64,000 nucleotides of DNA from Streptomyces viridochromogenes (GTDB lineage: Bacteria; Actinomycetota; Actinomycetes; Streptomycetales; Streptomycetaceae), in assembly GCF_001270495.1 (NCBI RefSeq), contig NZ_LGUR01000202.1:23148-87147 (forward strand), in the 5' to 3' direction. The position numbers and the translations under genes are program-made. Below are positions 17,225 to 25,984 of the stretch, piece after piece. Numbering within the stretch: position 1 is the stretch's first letter; each line of letters begins with the position of its first letter. The notes under the pieces are model-generated. The model had not been told where the DNA came from. It worked only from the letters and a program-made list of their open reading frames with translations, and did not search any database.

Positions 17225-18073
17225 AAGCCTGTGTTCGGGCAGGTCGCAGCCCGTGAGCGGGGTTGTCTGCTCATGAGGCGAGGGCGAGGTTGTGCATGTG
17301 GGCGACGGCCTGGACTGCGTGATGGAGGCCGTCGCCGCGCTGGCGGCAGTCGCGGAGGATCTTGTAGTTCTTCATGCGGCCGATGACGTGTTCCACGCGA
17401 GCACGGACCTTGCGGTGGGCGGTGTTGTCGTCCTCTTCGCCTGGGAGCAGAGCCCGTCCGGGGCGTTTGCGGCGCGGTACCGCCATCCCGCAGTTGAGAT
17501 AGGCACCGTCGCCCAGAACGGTCACACCCTCGCAGTGCCGGCTCAGCCCGGATGTGCGCCAGGCGTGGGCATCCGCGGTGGTGCCCGGCACCGGCCGCGC
17601 GGCCGCGATCACCAGCCTGGTGTCGGCGTCCACGATGACCTGCACATTCGCAGAGAATCGGTAGTTGTGGCTGGAAGCCGCCACACTCCGGTCACGGACC
17701 GGGATCAGTGTGCCGTCCACGATCCACAACCGTTCTGCCGCATCGGCCGGGCGGGCGACGGGTTCGAGCGCGAGCAGAGGGCTCAGCCGTTGGATGCCCC
17801 GGCACACCGTGGAGGAGGAGACATCGAACAGCGGGCCGAGCTGCCGCATCGTAAGGTTCGTGCGGTAGTACCCCGCGACCATCAGCACCCGCTCGGCCAG
17901 CGGCAGCGACCACGGCCGGCCCCGCAAGGTGCCGTTGCCGCCCCGCTCCCGCACCACCTTGAGCAGACGCGCAAACTGCGTCACCTGCAACCCGGTGAAC
18001 GTCTCCACCCACACCCGCTCAGCCCTTAACACCCCAGCCATACAACGGAGATGCCCAGCTCAGAGCCTTGCAA
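17219..18073 (-). mobile_element. IS5-type insertion sequence, first copy
   Basis: The extent is estimated from GTTGCA at 17219 and the inverted TGCAAC at 18068-18073 flanking one complete transposase gene. The repeats are short and imperfect, so the ends are uncertain by tens of bases. It sits at the 5' edge of decayed coding sequence. Confidence 0.5.
17271..18041 (-). CDS. IS5-family transposase, intact
   Basis: 256-residue DDE transposase. An N-terminal helix-turn-helix region includes LTMRQLGPLFDVSSSTVCRG. The catalytic core shows LWIVDGTLIPVRDRS, VLGDGAYLNCG and KVRARVEHVIGRMKNYKILRD, giving the D, D and E residues. It is a different subgroup from its neighbour at 18141; the two share only motif-level similarity. 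No frameshift is seen. Confidence 0.9.
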   Translation of the reverse strand: MAGVLRAERVWVETFTGLQVTQFARLLKVVRERGGNGTLRGRPWSLPLAERVLMVAGYYRTNLTMRQLGPLFDVSSSTVCRGIQRLSPLLALEPVARPADAAERLWIVDGTLIPVRDRSVAASSHNYRFSANVQVIVDADTRLVIAAARPVPGTTADAHAWRTSGLSRHCEGVTVLGDGAYLNCGMAVPRRKRPGRALLPGEEDDNTAHRKVRARVEHVIGRMKNYKILRDCRQRGDGLHHAVQAVAHMHNLALAS

Positions 18074-18095
18074 CAGGCTTCAAGGCTTGTCCCGC

Positions 18096-18939
18096 AATGA
18101 TCGGTTGGGCGAGTCAGATGTGTGGCTGGGCGTCCTCGGTCTATCCGGCGAGGGCGAGGTTGTGGAGGTGGGCGATACCGAGAATCGCGTGGTGAACGCC
18201 GTCGCCCTTGAGGCGGCAGTCGCGCAGGATCTTCGATCCCTTCATTCGGGCGAAGGTGTGCTCAACGCGGGCGCGGACCTTGCGGTGTGAGCGGTTGTGT
18301 TCCTCTTTCCAGCCCGGGAGTTCGCTCTGGCCGGGTTCGCGACGGTGCGGGATGATCAGCCCGGTGCCGTGGTAGCCACCGTCGGCGATTACTGTCGTCT
18401 GGCCGACAGCGGCCTTCGCACCGGACAACTCCCATGCCTTGCAGTCGTTGCGGTTGCCGAGCAGGGGCTGGCCGGCCGTGACCACGAGGCGGGTGTCGGC
18501 TTCGATGACGACCTGGTGGTTCGTGGAGTACCGGTAGTTCTTCGACTGCTCGGCCACCGAGCGATCACGCGTGGGCACCAGGGTGCCGTCCACGATGAGG
18601 ACGGTGCCCTTGCGGAACCGCTTGCGTGGCTGGAGGGCGAGCATCGGCCCGAGGTGGTCGATGACACGGTCTGCAGCGGACTTCGAAATGCCGAACAACA
18701 GGGCCAGTTGACGCAAGGTCAGGTTGGTGCGCCAATAGGTGGTCACGAGTAGCACTCGGTCTTCCAGAGGAAGTTTCCACGGCCGCCCCCGCGCGGGCGC
18801 AGCCGCGTTCTCGCGGCGCACTGCGGCCACCAAACGAGTGAAGAGCCGTGGGGTAAGTCCTGTGAACGGGGCTGTCCAACGTCTCTGATGCTGTGATCAC
18901 ACCTGCCACGATCGGGATCGTCGCACACCAAGATCAGTT
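18096..18939 (-). mobile_element. IS5-type insertion sequence, second copy
   Basis: The left end AATGATCGGTTGGGCGAG and, on the opposite strand at the right end, ACTGATCTTGGTGTGCGA form an imperfect terminal repeat around one transposase gene. It lies some 20 bases from the first IS5 copy, so the two either inserted in tandem or share a target. Confidence 0.55.
18141..18909 (-). pseudogene. IS5-family transposase with N-terminal frameshift
   Basis: From the GTG at 18909 the frame reads VAGVITASET, typical of a common Streptomyces IS5 transposase. The expected continuation (WTAPFTGLTPRLFTRLVAAV) appears in a different frame, so one base was gained or two lost near 18880. The rest is intact, with VLIVDGTLVPTRDRS, VIADGGYHGTG and KVRARVEHTFARMKGSKILR. 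A shortened protein could start at the GTG at 18833 but would lack the N-terminus. Confidence 0.75.
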
Positions 18940-18970
18940 ATGGGGTGCCTTTTGAGGGCCGGGCAGTAGG

Positions 18971-19354
18971 TCAAGGGGCCGAGGCGTCGCGGCGGTGATC
19001 TCGACTGTCTTCCCGTGGTCCCGGCTCAAGGAGGGCTTCGAGACGCTCTATGTGGTCCTCGCCCCACTGGCCGAGCGGGGTGAGAGCGGTAAGGAGCGAG
19101 TGACCGAACTCGGTCAGTGAGTACTCCACCTTTGGTGGCACCTGGTGATGGACCTCACGGTGCACCAGGCCACTGGCCTCCAGCTCCCGCAGATGCAGGA
19201 TCAGCATCCGCTCACTGATGCCGACCACCGTTCGGCGTAACTCGCCGAAGCGCAGCGGCCCCTCGCCGAGCCAGAACAGGATCAATCCCTTCCATTTCCC
19301 TCCCATGACGTCGATGGCAGCATCCAGGCCGCAGGTATAACTCCGCTTCCGCAC
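18971..19354 (-). CDS. HxlR-family transcriptional regulator
   Basis: 127-residue winged-helix regulator. It has the HxlR hallmarks: CGLDAAIDVMGGKWKGLILF, GPLRFGELRRTVVGISERML, and the wing PPKVEYSLTEFGHSLLTAL. A single Cys before the helix could be a redox or electrophile sensor, as in some family members. The GTG at 19354 follows GGGGAAG; the longer upstream frame runs into the operator region. It is divergent from the imine-reductase-like gene, which it probably controls. Confidence 0.85.
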   Translation of the reverse strand: MRKRSYTCGLDAAIDVMGGKWKGLILFWLGEGPLRFGELRRTVVGISERMLILHLRELEASGLVHREVHHQVPPKVEYSLTEFGHSLLTALTPLGQWGEDHIERLEALLEPGPREDSRDHRRDASAP

Positions 19355-19374
19355 CAGCGCTTCCCCTAACAAAA

Positions 19375-19404
19375 CTGTGGGTACCAGACAGAATTGTAGG
19401 TACT
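19375..19404. promoter_or_regulatory. Repeated GTAC-centred motifs, likely HxlR operator
   Basis: CTGTGGGTACC (19375-19385) and TTGTAGGTACT (19394-19404) are direct near-repeats about 19 bp apart. They lie in the divergent region just upstream of the HxlR start. HxlR proteins commonly bind paired GTAC-containing sites. Confidence 0.45.
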
Positions 19405-19537
19405 TGTAGAAGTGTTGGTGCCGCCGCAGCATGGATCAGGCGTCGCACCGAGGGGGCAGCAACTCCCTGCCGTGGGATGCCAGCTATTCGACCCATTTCG
19501 CGCTTCAGATGCATCGGCATCAGGCAGGAGCAAACGT

Positions 19538-20428
19538 ATGACCGGGCACCACCGCACTCCCGTGACCGTCGTCGGGCTGGGCTCGATGGGCAGCGCATTG
19601 GCTGAGGCATTCATTGACGCCGGACACCGGACCACCGTCTGGAACAGAACAGCATCGAAGGCCGTGCCGCTCGTGTCCAAGGGCGCTGTTCACGCGCAGA
19701 CGATGGACGAGGCAGTCGCGGCGAGTCCGCTGATCATCGCCTGTCTGACCACATACGAGAGCACCATCGAGGCTCTGGAACCGGCCACTGCCACGCTCAA
19801 GGGGCGGGCCCTTGTGAGCCTGAGCAGCGGTTCGCCAGCCGGCGCCCGTCAGATGGCCGAATGGGCGCTCGGGCACGGTGCGCGTTACCTCGGCGGGGCG
19901 ATCAAGAACGTGCCGTCTGCCGTCGGAGCTGAGGACACCCTCCTGTATTACGGCGGCGACAACACCGTCTTCGACGAGTTCGAATCGACGCTGCGGGTGT
20001 TGGGCGGTGACACCGTCTACCTCGGTACCGACGCCGATCTCGCTGCCCTGTACGAGATGGCGGTGGGCGGCACCCTGTTGCCCGCGCTCGTCGGCTTCTT
20101 CCAGGGTGCTGCAGTGGTGCAGGCGCGTGGCCTTGAGGTGGCCTCCATGGTGCGGTTCAGCATCAAGTGGTTCGAGATGATCAACTCGGTGCTGCCGGTC
20201 TTCGCAGAGGAGATTGACTGCGGCGACTACAGCAAGCCCGCGTCCTCGGTAAGTCTGTTCCTGGCCGGAGCCGCGCATGACGAGGAACTCGGCAAAGAAG
20301 CGAACCTCGACATGGAGTGGCACAAGCCCTTCCATGACTTGCTGAAGCGAGCCGTCGAGGCCGGCTACGGCGACCACAGCATCTCCGCCCTGACAGAGAT
20401 ACTCAAGAACCCGGCGCCGACCGAATAA
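19538..20428 (+). CDS. NAD(P)-dependent oxidoreductase, imine-reductase-like
   Basis: 296-residue member of the 6-phosphogluconate/3-hydroxyisobutyrate dehydrogenase superfamily. The N-terminal Rossmann motif is TVVGLGSMGSALAEAF followed by TTVWNRTASKA, where the Arg suggests NADPH. The all-helical C-terminal half (ALYEMAVGGTLLPALVGFFQ) resembles bacterial imine reductases. GGCAGGAG eight bases upstream fixes the ATG. It is divergent from the HxlR gene. Substrate is unknown. Confidence 0.8.
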   Translation: MTGHHRTPVTVVGLGSMGSALAEAFIDAGHRTTVWNRTASKAVPLVSKGAVHAQTMDEAVAASPLIIACLTTYESTIEALEPATATLKGRALVSLSSGSPAGARQMAEWALGHGARYLGGAIKNVPSAVGAEDTLLYYGGDNTVFDEFESTLRVLGGDTVYLGTDADLAALYEMAVGGTLLPALVGFFQGAAVVQARGLEVASMVRFSIKWFEMINSVLPVFAEEIDCGDYSKPASSVSLFLAGAAHDEELGKEANLDMEWHKPFHDLLKRAVEAGYGDHSISALTEILKNPAPTE

Positions 20429-20756
20429 CCCGGGGACGCACACAACTTGTGAGGGAAGGGGATCAATCACCCAGCCACCCGGATCGCAGGCCGGCACGCC
20501 CAACTACAGCCATACCAAACTGCTGCGACACCCGCTGGGGCAGGGAGTAACGCTAGATTCCGGGCGCCCCGTTGGAGGGCACGCGCATCCCGGCAACCGT
20601 CATCTCAGTTACGGGACAACCCTTAGCATGCCGAATTAGGGAGTGGATGCGAACGCCCTTGCCTCGCCGGTGGGCAACTCCGCGAGGTCTCGCCGAACCT
20701 TGATCTCCCCGAGGGGCAAAAAATGCGGCAGAGGCACGGGGTGAGTCGGCGAAGGT
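20429..20756. other. Intergenic stretch without a recognised gene
   Basis: 328 bases between two genes that end toward each other. I see no coding frame with Streptomyces-like codon use and no convincing hairpin or tRNA. Confidence 0.5.
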
Positions 20757-22442
20757 TCAGTGGTCAATGTCGTCGAAAAGGCTGCGCTGTTCTGATATCG
20801 GTTGGGTGCTTCGCGAGGTCTCTCGCCGGTAGGGGGGAGGATCGGGAGTCAGGTCACGAGGGGCCTTCTCTGGAGCCTCGCGGACCTGACAATAGATGTC
20901 ACGTGCCTGATCGAACTTACGGGCTGTGTCATCGTCGAGCCGTCGCTTGAAAGCTTCGCTGTACCAGAACAGCGCGTCATCGACAGGGTCGCTGTCTGTG
21001 TCACCACCGAATTCCGAGGCCCAGTCATCTACGCGCCGTTCGAGGCGCCGAACGAGCTCACGGCGTACGTGTTCGAACAGGCTCTCGCGTTCTTCATCGG
21101 TGAGGAGGACGTGCCGCGCCTCCTTCTGCCAGTCGTCGTCTTCGATCCATGAGGCGTCAGGTGCCGTGACGGCGAGGTCCGTCATGTGTGAGATCGCCTC
21201 CTGCCTGATGTCTTCAGGGAGCAGGCCCGCGCGGTGGAGGCGGGCCAGTACCCGTGGACGGAGATCGTCTTTGACCGGTACTTCGAAGTCCACAAGCAGC
21301 GCGTGAAGTTCGGGATCCTCTACGAGGTAGGCGCGCAGGAAGCCGTCGCTGCTGTTCCGCGACAAGTAGGAGAGGATGCTTTGCTCACGCTCGTACTCAT
21401 CCCAAAACACTGCGTGCGGGTCGCGGCGATGTCGGAGCAGCGGGAAGATCCGCTGGGCCGTCGCTTGGTACAGAGGTGACGGAATGCGCAGGAGGGTGCC
21501 CTGACGTTGCTCGCTGCCGTCGGGCAGGCAGTCCGTGCGGGAGAGCAGGGCCTCGTCGGTCATTCCGGTGAGGACGATGGGAAGCAGGTGACTCTGGGTG
21601 GTCAGCCAGGCGGCGAAGCCCTCCCAGAGAGTGGGGTGATGGAATGACCAATACGCTTGCCCGTCAAGGGCGGTCGTCTCGGTGAGGAAGGTACCGGTGA
21701 GCGTGGCCATGGCCCGGCTGGTGGTGCCGGGTGCGGCGCCAGCCCGCTCGATGATGTCGCGCTGGACCTGATCAAGGGCTAGGGGACTGGGCAGCCCCTT
21801 GTCCTGACCTGTGGCGTACACGAGGGCAAGAGCTGCGTGGGCGTCCACGTCCAGCTGGTCATAGACATCGATCAGCAATTGCCGGGGGCGGGCCATGAAG
21901 GACGTGATGCTCCCGCGGGTCAGGGACAGCCCGGTGGTGAACGCCCGGAGTCCGAGACGGCGCGCTGCTTCGGGGCGGAATGGCTCGGCGTCGGCGGCGG
22001 CCTCGAGGTGCGGCTTCATCTGGCTGAGAACGCCCGCCGACTGGTCGCCGGCAGCGAGATGGTTGTAGAGGATCTGCTGCCGCTCTGCCCGAGCGAGGTC
22101 GGCGACATCGACGGTGACCTGCTGCTCGTTCAGCAGAGGGTAGGCATACGGCTTCAGCAGGGGCCGGGCTTCGTTGTAGATGTAGTTGCGGGAGGTCAGC
22201 ACGACCCGGGCCCCGTCCTTCACGGCGCTCATCACGTGCGGCAGGTCCCGCGCCCAGGCGTGTGTGAGGAGGCGCTCATGGCGGACCGCGCCGAAGGCGT
22301 CATCGAGCCAGAAGAACTGATCCTTCTCGTGCGGGTTCCAGCGCTGCACCAGTTCGTCGGAGGTGCGCGGCTTGATGGCCACGCAGCCTCAGTTGTCGGC
22401 GGCACTGATGGCCAGCATCAGGGCGATGACGGATTTACCCAC
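20757..22442 (-). pseudogene. nSTAND-type NTPase remnant, interrupted after the P-loop
   Basis: The open part (541 residues from a GTG at 22382) begins just after a P-loop. It continues with KPRTSDELVQRWNPHEKDQ, a Walker-B-like FFWLDDAFG, the sensor-like RVVLTSRNYIYNEA, and a long helical C-terminal half. In the same frame upstream, GTG GGT AAA TCC encodes VGKSVIALMLAISAADN and is then cut by a TGA at about 22389-22391. No proper effector domain or complete Gx4GKS precedes it. The family resembles the novel STAND (nSTAND3-like) NTPases of defence and signalling genes. As it stands it lacks an N-terminus. Confidence 0.6.
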
Positions 22443-22641
22443 GAGTCGTGATGGAGCACACGAAGGTCACTGAAGCGTCGGATGTCCTGTCTCGAGACCA
22501 GGCGGCCAGAAGTGGTTTCGGTCAATTCAGGGACATCCAACGAGGCTGCGTACATTGCCGTGTTTGTGGTCTGGCGGTCCGTGCGGCCCACCGTGAAAAT
22601 GCCCGCCTGTCGATGATTGGGGGGAGTGGGATGGCAGTTGG

Positions 22642-23340
22642 GTGGGGCCTGCGCTCTCGGGGGCGGACGCGAACGGAGGCGCCGAGTGGCCCGCTGTCCC
22701 AGTTCAGGCGAGTCCTGCTGCTGTTGGAGTCAACCGCCATGCGGAGGTGGACCCAACATCGTCCGAAGCGACCCAGTTGTTGTGTCAGGCGGTATACGCC
22801 CGTCCTGACCGGGGGAAGGCCGTCAAGGCATGGTGGCGCAGCATCCGCGGCAAGACAGGAAAGGCCAAGAAGTCTCGGCGCAGCACCAGACGGCCGATCC
22901 ATCTAGAGGGCAGCGATGATTGCCCCCCTCTGGGCGAACCGGCCGCGCAATGGGGTATGGACCACGTGCTGAACGGTCCGTCGCTTCCCGTTCCGTCGTA
23001 CGGGTTCGACCTGGTTCCGGTGATGGCACACAGCCTTCGTGCGTGGCGCCGCAAGTGGGTGAGGCACGCATGCATTTTGGTCCTGTGTGGGCTCGCCGCC
23101 TATGCGATGCCGTGGGCCTTCTCGATCTGGGCGGTTGCCATCTTCGTCGCGTTGTTCCTGCCGTGGGCTACCTTCCGCGCGATCCGCAAGGCCGGCTCGG
23201 CGAGGTGGACTCCTTCGCGTCGCTTGGCGTATGCCGTGCTGTTCGCCCCGTGGCTGCTCGCGATATGCACCTGCCGCCCAGATCACGAAGTGCGACTGGA
23301 GTACGGGTCAGAACCCAGATTCGGTCCTCCAGCCCGCTGA
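22642..23340 (+). CDS. Hypothetical membrane protein
   Basis: Up to 232 residues. A cytoplasmic N-terminal part includes ATQLLCQAVYARPDRGKAV and LPVPSYGFDLVPVMAHSLRA. It is followed by two or three membrane segments (ACILVLCGLAAYAMPWAFSI, WAVAIFVALFLPWATFRAI, and LAYAVLFAPWLLAI). The layout recalls Streptomyces membrane proteins with an N-terminal LCAAAxxxP-type helix and a central PVPPSPGxD motif, but I cannot name the family. The start is uncertain: the GTG at 22642 has only a G-rich stretch before it. Confidence 0.5.
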   Translation: MGPALSGADANGGAEWPAVPVQASPAAVGVNRHAEVDPTSSEATQLLCQAVYARPDRGKAVKAWWRSIRGKTGKAKKSRRSTRRPIHLEGSDDCPPLGEPAAQWGMDHVLNGPSLPVPSYGFDLVPVMAHSLRAWRRKWVRHACILVLCGLAAYAMPWAFSIWAVAIFVALFLPWATFRAIRKAGSARWTPSRRLAYAVLFAPWLLAICTCRPDHEVRLEYGSEPRFGPPAR

Positions 23341-23374
23341 ATATCGCGAAACGCGGGCAGGACTGTCCGCGTTC

Positions 23375-23974
23375 TCAGACCGTCATTGAAGGAGACGGCC
23401 AACGAACCATTCGGTACGGTGCCAGCCAGAAGAACCTGCCGATCCGCAAGGCAAGACGCTCTTCCAGCAGGGGGGCTATCCGGTTGGCAGTAATGTCCGG
23501 GCCTCCCCGATCGAGTTCGCGCAAGGCAGCCATCAGGTTTGGCTCGGTAAGTGTGTACTTCACCAGGCGACGGCTCCGCCGGTCGCGGATCTGCATAAAG
23601 CCAGGCCCCTGTCGCCAACAGCACCGTCCGAGGAAGAAGTCAGCTTGCCAGGCTTCGATGGCCGTCTGGTCGCAGGATCCGTGCATCGCGCGCGGCGGGT
23701 GTAGATGGCTCAGCTCTGTGAGCTCGATCGACGGGTTAAGCCCACCTAGCTCCCAAATCACTCTCATACCGCGGGCGGACGCAAGTCGTACGATGTCAAG
23801 TCCTCGCACATCCAAGGATGAAGGATCGGCGAGGTCGATTGGACGGTTGAATTCAATGGTGCGAATGCCGGAGCGATAGAGCTCGCACGCCGTGAAGGGG
23901 AGCGGCTCGCGTAGGTGGATGAGGAGCCTGTCGCTGCTGCGTTCCGATGAGTGCTGAGCGGGAGGCTGTATCAT
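23375..23974 (-). CDS. DUF5825-like protein of the RiPP locus
   Basis: 199-residue soluble protein that I associate with the DUF5825 proteins found next to RiPP radical SAM C-methyltransferases; its biochemical role is unknown. It begins MIQPPAQHSSERSSD, has a strand-helix pattern (GIRTIEFNRPIDLADPSS, GLDIVRLASARGMRVIWELG) and a basic C-terminal third (KYTLTEPNLMAALRELDRGG). Its ATG overlaps the radical SAM stop as ATGA, so the two are translationally coupled. It may deliver the precursor peptide or stabilise the enzyme, which is inference. It is the last gene of the operon. Confidence 0.65.
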   Translation of the reverse strand: MIQPPAQHSSERSSDRLLIHLREPLPFTACELYRSGIRTIEFNRPIDLADPSSLDVRGLDIVRLASARGMRVIWELGGLNPSIELTELSHLHPPRAMHGSCDQTAIEAWQADFFLGRCCWRQGPGFMQIRDRRSRRLVKYTLTEPNLMAALRELDRGGPDITANRIAPLLEERLALRIGRFFWLAPYRMVRWPSPSMTV

Positions 23975-25857
23975 GCGGCAAGCCCCTCGTCAGAGCGGCG
24001 GCGAATTCTACATAGTTGTTGGTTTTCAGCGGTGGTGACGACATGCACATAGCATCCGTCGTCGGAGAAGACGAGACCGAGCCACTGCCATTTCGTCACC
24101 AGCGCGCGGACAACCGAGGAGGGATCGGCGTCCAGAGGGATCCCAGCCTTGCCGAGCTCGGAAATGAGGGAGGCAAGGGTACGTGGCCTATACAGAGCAC
24201 GGAAAAGGAAGACCTCCTCTGGCGCGCGTAGCTCAACCGTGCTCCAGTCGAAATCAGGCCGAGTGTTGCTGAGTAGGATTCCGTCGCCAAAATCCTGGTA
24301 GCTCAGGGAGCTCGTATAATGCTGTTCCCCCCATAGAGAGAGCGCCCGTTCAAGTAGGGTAAGCACCTCGCCGCCGATTCCATGCTCGACCGTTTCGAAG
24401 AGATAGGCGATTTTGTGGAGTTCGCTCTCCGGGAGGTCATAGATCATCGCATATTGCCGGTGTGGCCAGCGGTATGCGAATCCGAGCTCTGGCCGGTCGA
24501 AGTATGGACTGAAACGCTCTAGCGCAATACGCGATGTTCCCTCTGCGGGGTGAAGATGATGCAGCATGGGCAGTTGAGATATTACCGATAGGTAGTGTTC
24601 GCTCGTTTCGCCCGGGAACCCGTACAGATAATTCCAGGCCACAGTTAGACCCAGGCTCTCCGCGTCCCGCAGCATGCGGACGTTCTGAGCCCCACTGACG
24701 CCCTTGTCCATGATGCGCAGCACTTTTGAACTCAGATTCTCGATCCCAGGTTGGACGGAGACGATACCGGCATCACGGAGCCGCTCCAGCTGATGGTATT
24801 TCATGTTCGACTTGATTTCGTACTGAATTCTGTAGTCATAAGGGCTCTGGGCTATATCTCTGAGGGCAGTGTCCAGATAGCCCATATCTAGGATGTTGTC
24901 GACTGCATAGAAGTCGAGGATCTTGTATTGAGATGCCATTTCCTCGAGCTCCTGTACGAATACTTTAGGGGATTTGCTACGGAAGGTCATCGATGACCCG
25001 TTGAGGCCGCAGAACGTGCAGTGATGCTTTTCGCCCCACCAGCATCCCCGCGCCGCTTCGATGGCAACACGCGGCTCTATCCAGGAGGAGACAGCGGTCT
25101 TTGCTATGCGCTCAAAATAAGCACTGTGGTCCGGCATTGGTATCTCTGTCGATGCCAGAAGTCGGTCGGACATCGGGTTAGCATGCGCGCCGTGCTCGTC
25201 GCGCCAGCACAACCCCGGTATGTCTGCTGTTCCGTCGCTGGCCATGAGGCGGCGCAGCAGTTCCGGGAAGACCCGCTCGCCTTCGCCTCGCACGACAAAG
25301 TCAATACAGTCGAAGGCGCGGTGCAACCCTTTCCCTTGATCTCCGTCGCAGTTAGCGCCGCCCATCACGCATTTAACCTGTGGGAGGAGTTCCTTCAGTC
25401 GACATGCCAGCGCCAGGGAAGCCACATTCTGCTGGAAGGTGGAGGTGAAGCATACCAAGTCAGGCTTTGTTTCTGCGATCGCGCGTGCCTGGATGTTGAT
25501 GAAGTCTGATGCGGCATCGTGCAAACGCATGCAGACGTCTATTTCGCGATCGGATAGCTGGTTTCTCAGCTCATCAGCAAATTCATGCACGCGCCACGCC
25601 TTGTCACCGTACAAGGCTGAAGAGAACACCCAGTCTCCGCAACCCATGAAGTAGCTCTTGAGGGCGAAGAAGTCGTAGTCATGACGTTTGGCATCCGTTA
25701 GCACTTCAAGCATCCACTCAGCACATTCGACATTGACGTAGCGGACGTCAATACTGAGTTCCGGTATGGTGTCTCGGAGCTTTGCGGCTAGTACGCCGAG
25801 TGCGAGTGAAGGTGTATCAATCGATGCCCATGGCATGGAAACAAGCGTGACCCGCAT
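23971..25857 (-). CDS. RiPP maturation radical SAM C-methyltransferase, cobalamin-type
   Basis: 628-residue enzyme of the RiPP maturation radical SAM group (rSAM_ocin/TIGR03975-like). The N-terminal B12-binding-like domain (about 1-240) includes LVCFTSTFQQNVASLALACR and VVRGEGERVFPELL. The cluster motif is CWWGEKHHCTFCG near residue 270, a C-x7-C-x2-C spacing rather than C-x3-C-x2-C. The radical SAM barrel continues through YAVDNILDMGY, VQPGIENLSSKVL and WNYLYGFPGE. A C-terminal domain of about 170 residues follows. GAGGAGAG just upstream favours the third of three in-frame ATGs. GC content is visibly below the neighbours, suggesting transfer. It likely methylates the 27-residue peptide encoded upstream. 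Confidence 0.85.
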   Translation of the reverse strand: MRVTLVSMPWASIDTPSLALGVLAAKLRDTIPELSIDVRYVNVECAEWMLEVLTDAKRHDYDFFALKSYFMGCGDWVFSSALYGDKAWRVHEFADELRNQLSDREIDVCMRLHDAASDFINIQARAIAETKPDLVCFTSTFQQNVASLALACRLKELLPQVKCVMGGANCDGDQGKGLHRAFDCIDFVVRGEGERVFPELLRRLMASDGTADIPGLCWRDEHGAHANPMSDRLLASTEIPMPDHSAYFERIAKTAVSSWIEPRVAIEAARGCWWGEKHHCTFCGLNGSSMTFRSKSPKVFVQELEEMASQYKILDFYAVDNILDMGYLDTALRDIAQSPYDYRIQYEIKSNMKYHQLERLRDAGIVSVQPGIENLSSKVLRIMDKGVSGAQNVRMLRDAESLGLTVAWNYLYGFPGETSEHYLSVISQLPMLHHLHPAEGTSRIALERFSPYFDRPELGFAYRWPHRQYAMIYDLPESELHKIAYLFETVEHGIGGEVLTLLERALSLWGEQHYTSSLSYQDFGDGILLSNTRPDFDWSTVELRAPEEVFLFRALYRPRTLASLISELGKAGIPLDADPSSVVRALVTKWQWLGLVFSDDGCYVHVVTTAENQQLCRIRRRSDEGLAA

Positions 25858-25924
25858 CGTCTCTCCTCGCATGGTCATGGTGCAGATCTTGGATTAACGT
25901 GACGCGCCCCTGCGCCGTACCCCA

Positions 25925-25958
25925 CTGATTCCCCACAGTAGAAGCTGCGGGGAATCAG
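25925..25958 (-). terminator. Hairpin between precursor and modification genes (attenuator)
   Basis: CTGATTCCCC (25925-25934) and GGGGAATCAG (25949-25958) pair perfectly over 10 bp. An inner CAG/CTG pair closes a six-base loop. It lies 27 bases after the precursor stop and about 70 before the radical SAM start, with no T-run. Such hairpins often keep precursor mRNA abundant relative to enzyme mRNA. Confidence 0.75.
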
Positions 25959-25984
25959 ACGAGCTGTCACAACTCTGCGCAACC

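Noticed and set aside
22631..22906. Alternative frame from the ATG at 22631 with a G-rich upstream stretch
   Set aside because: Its product is Arg-rich with no domain, whereas the overlapping frame from 22642 encodes clear membrane segments.
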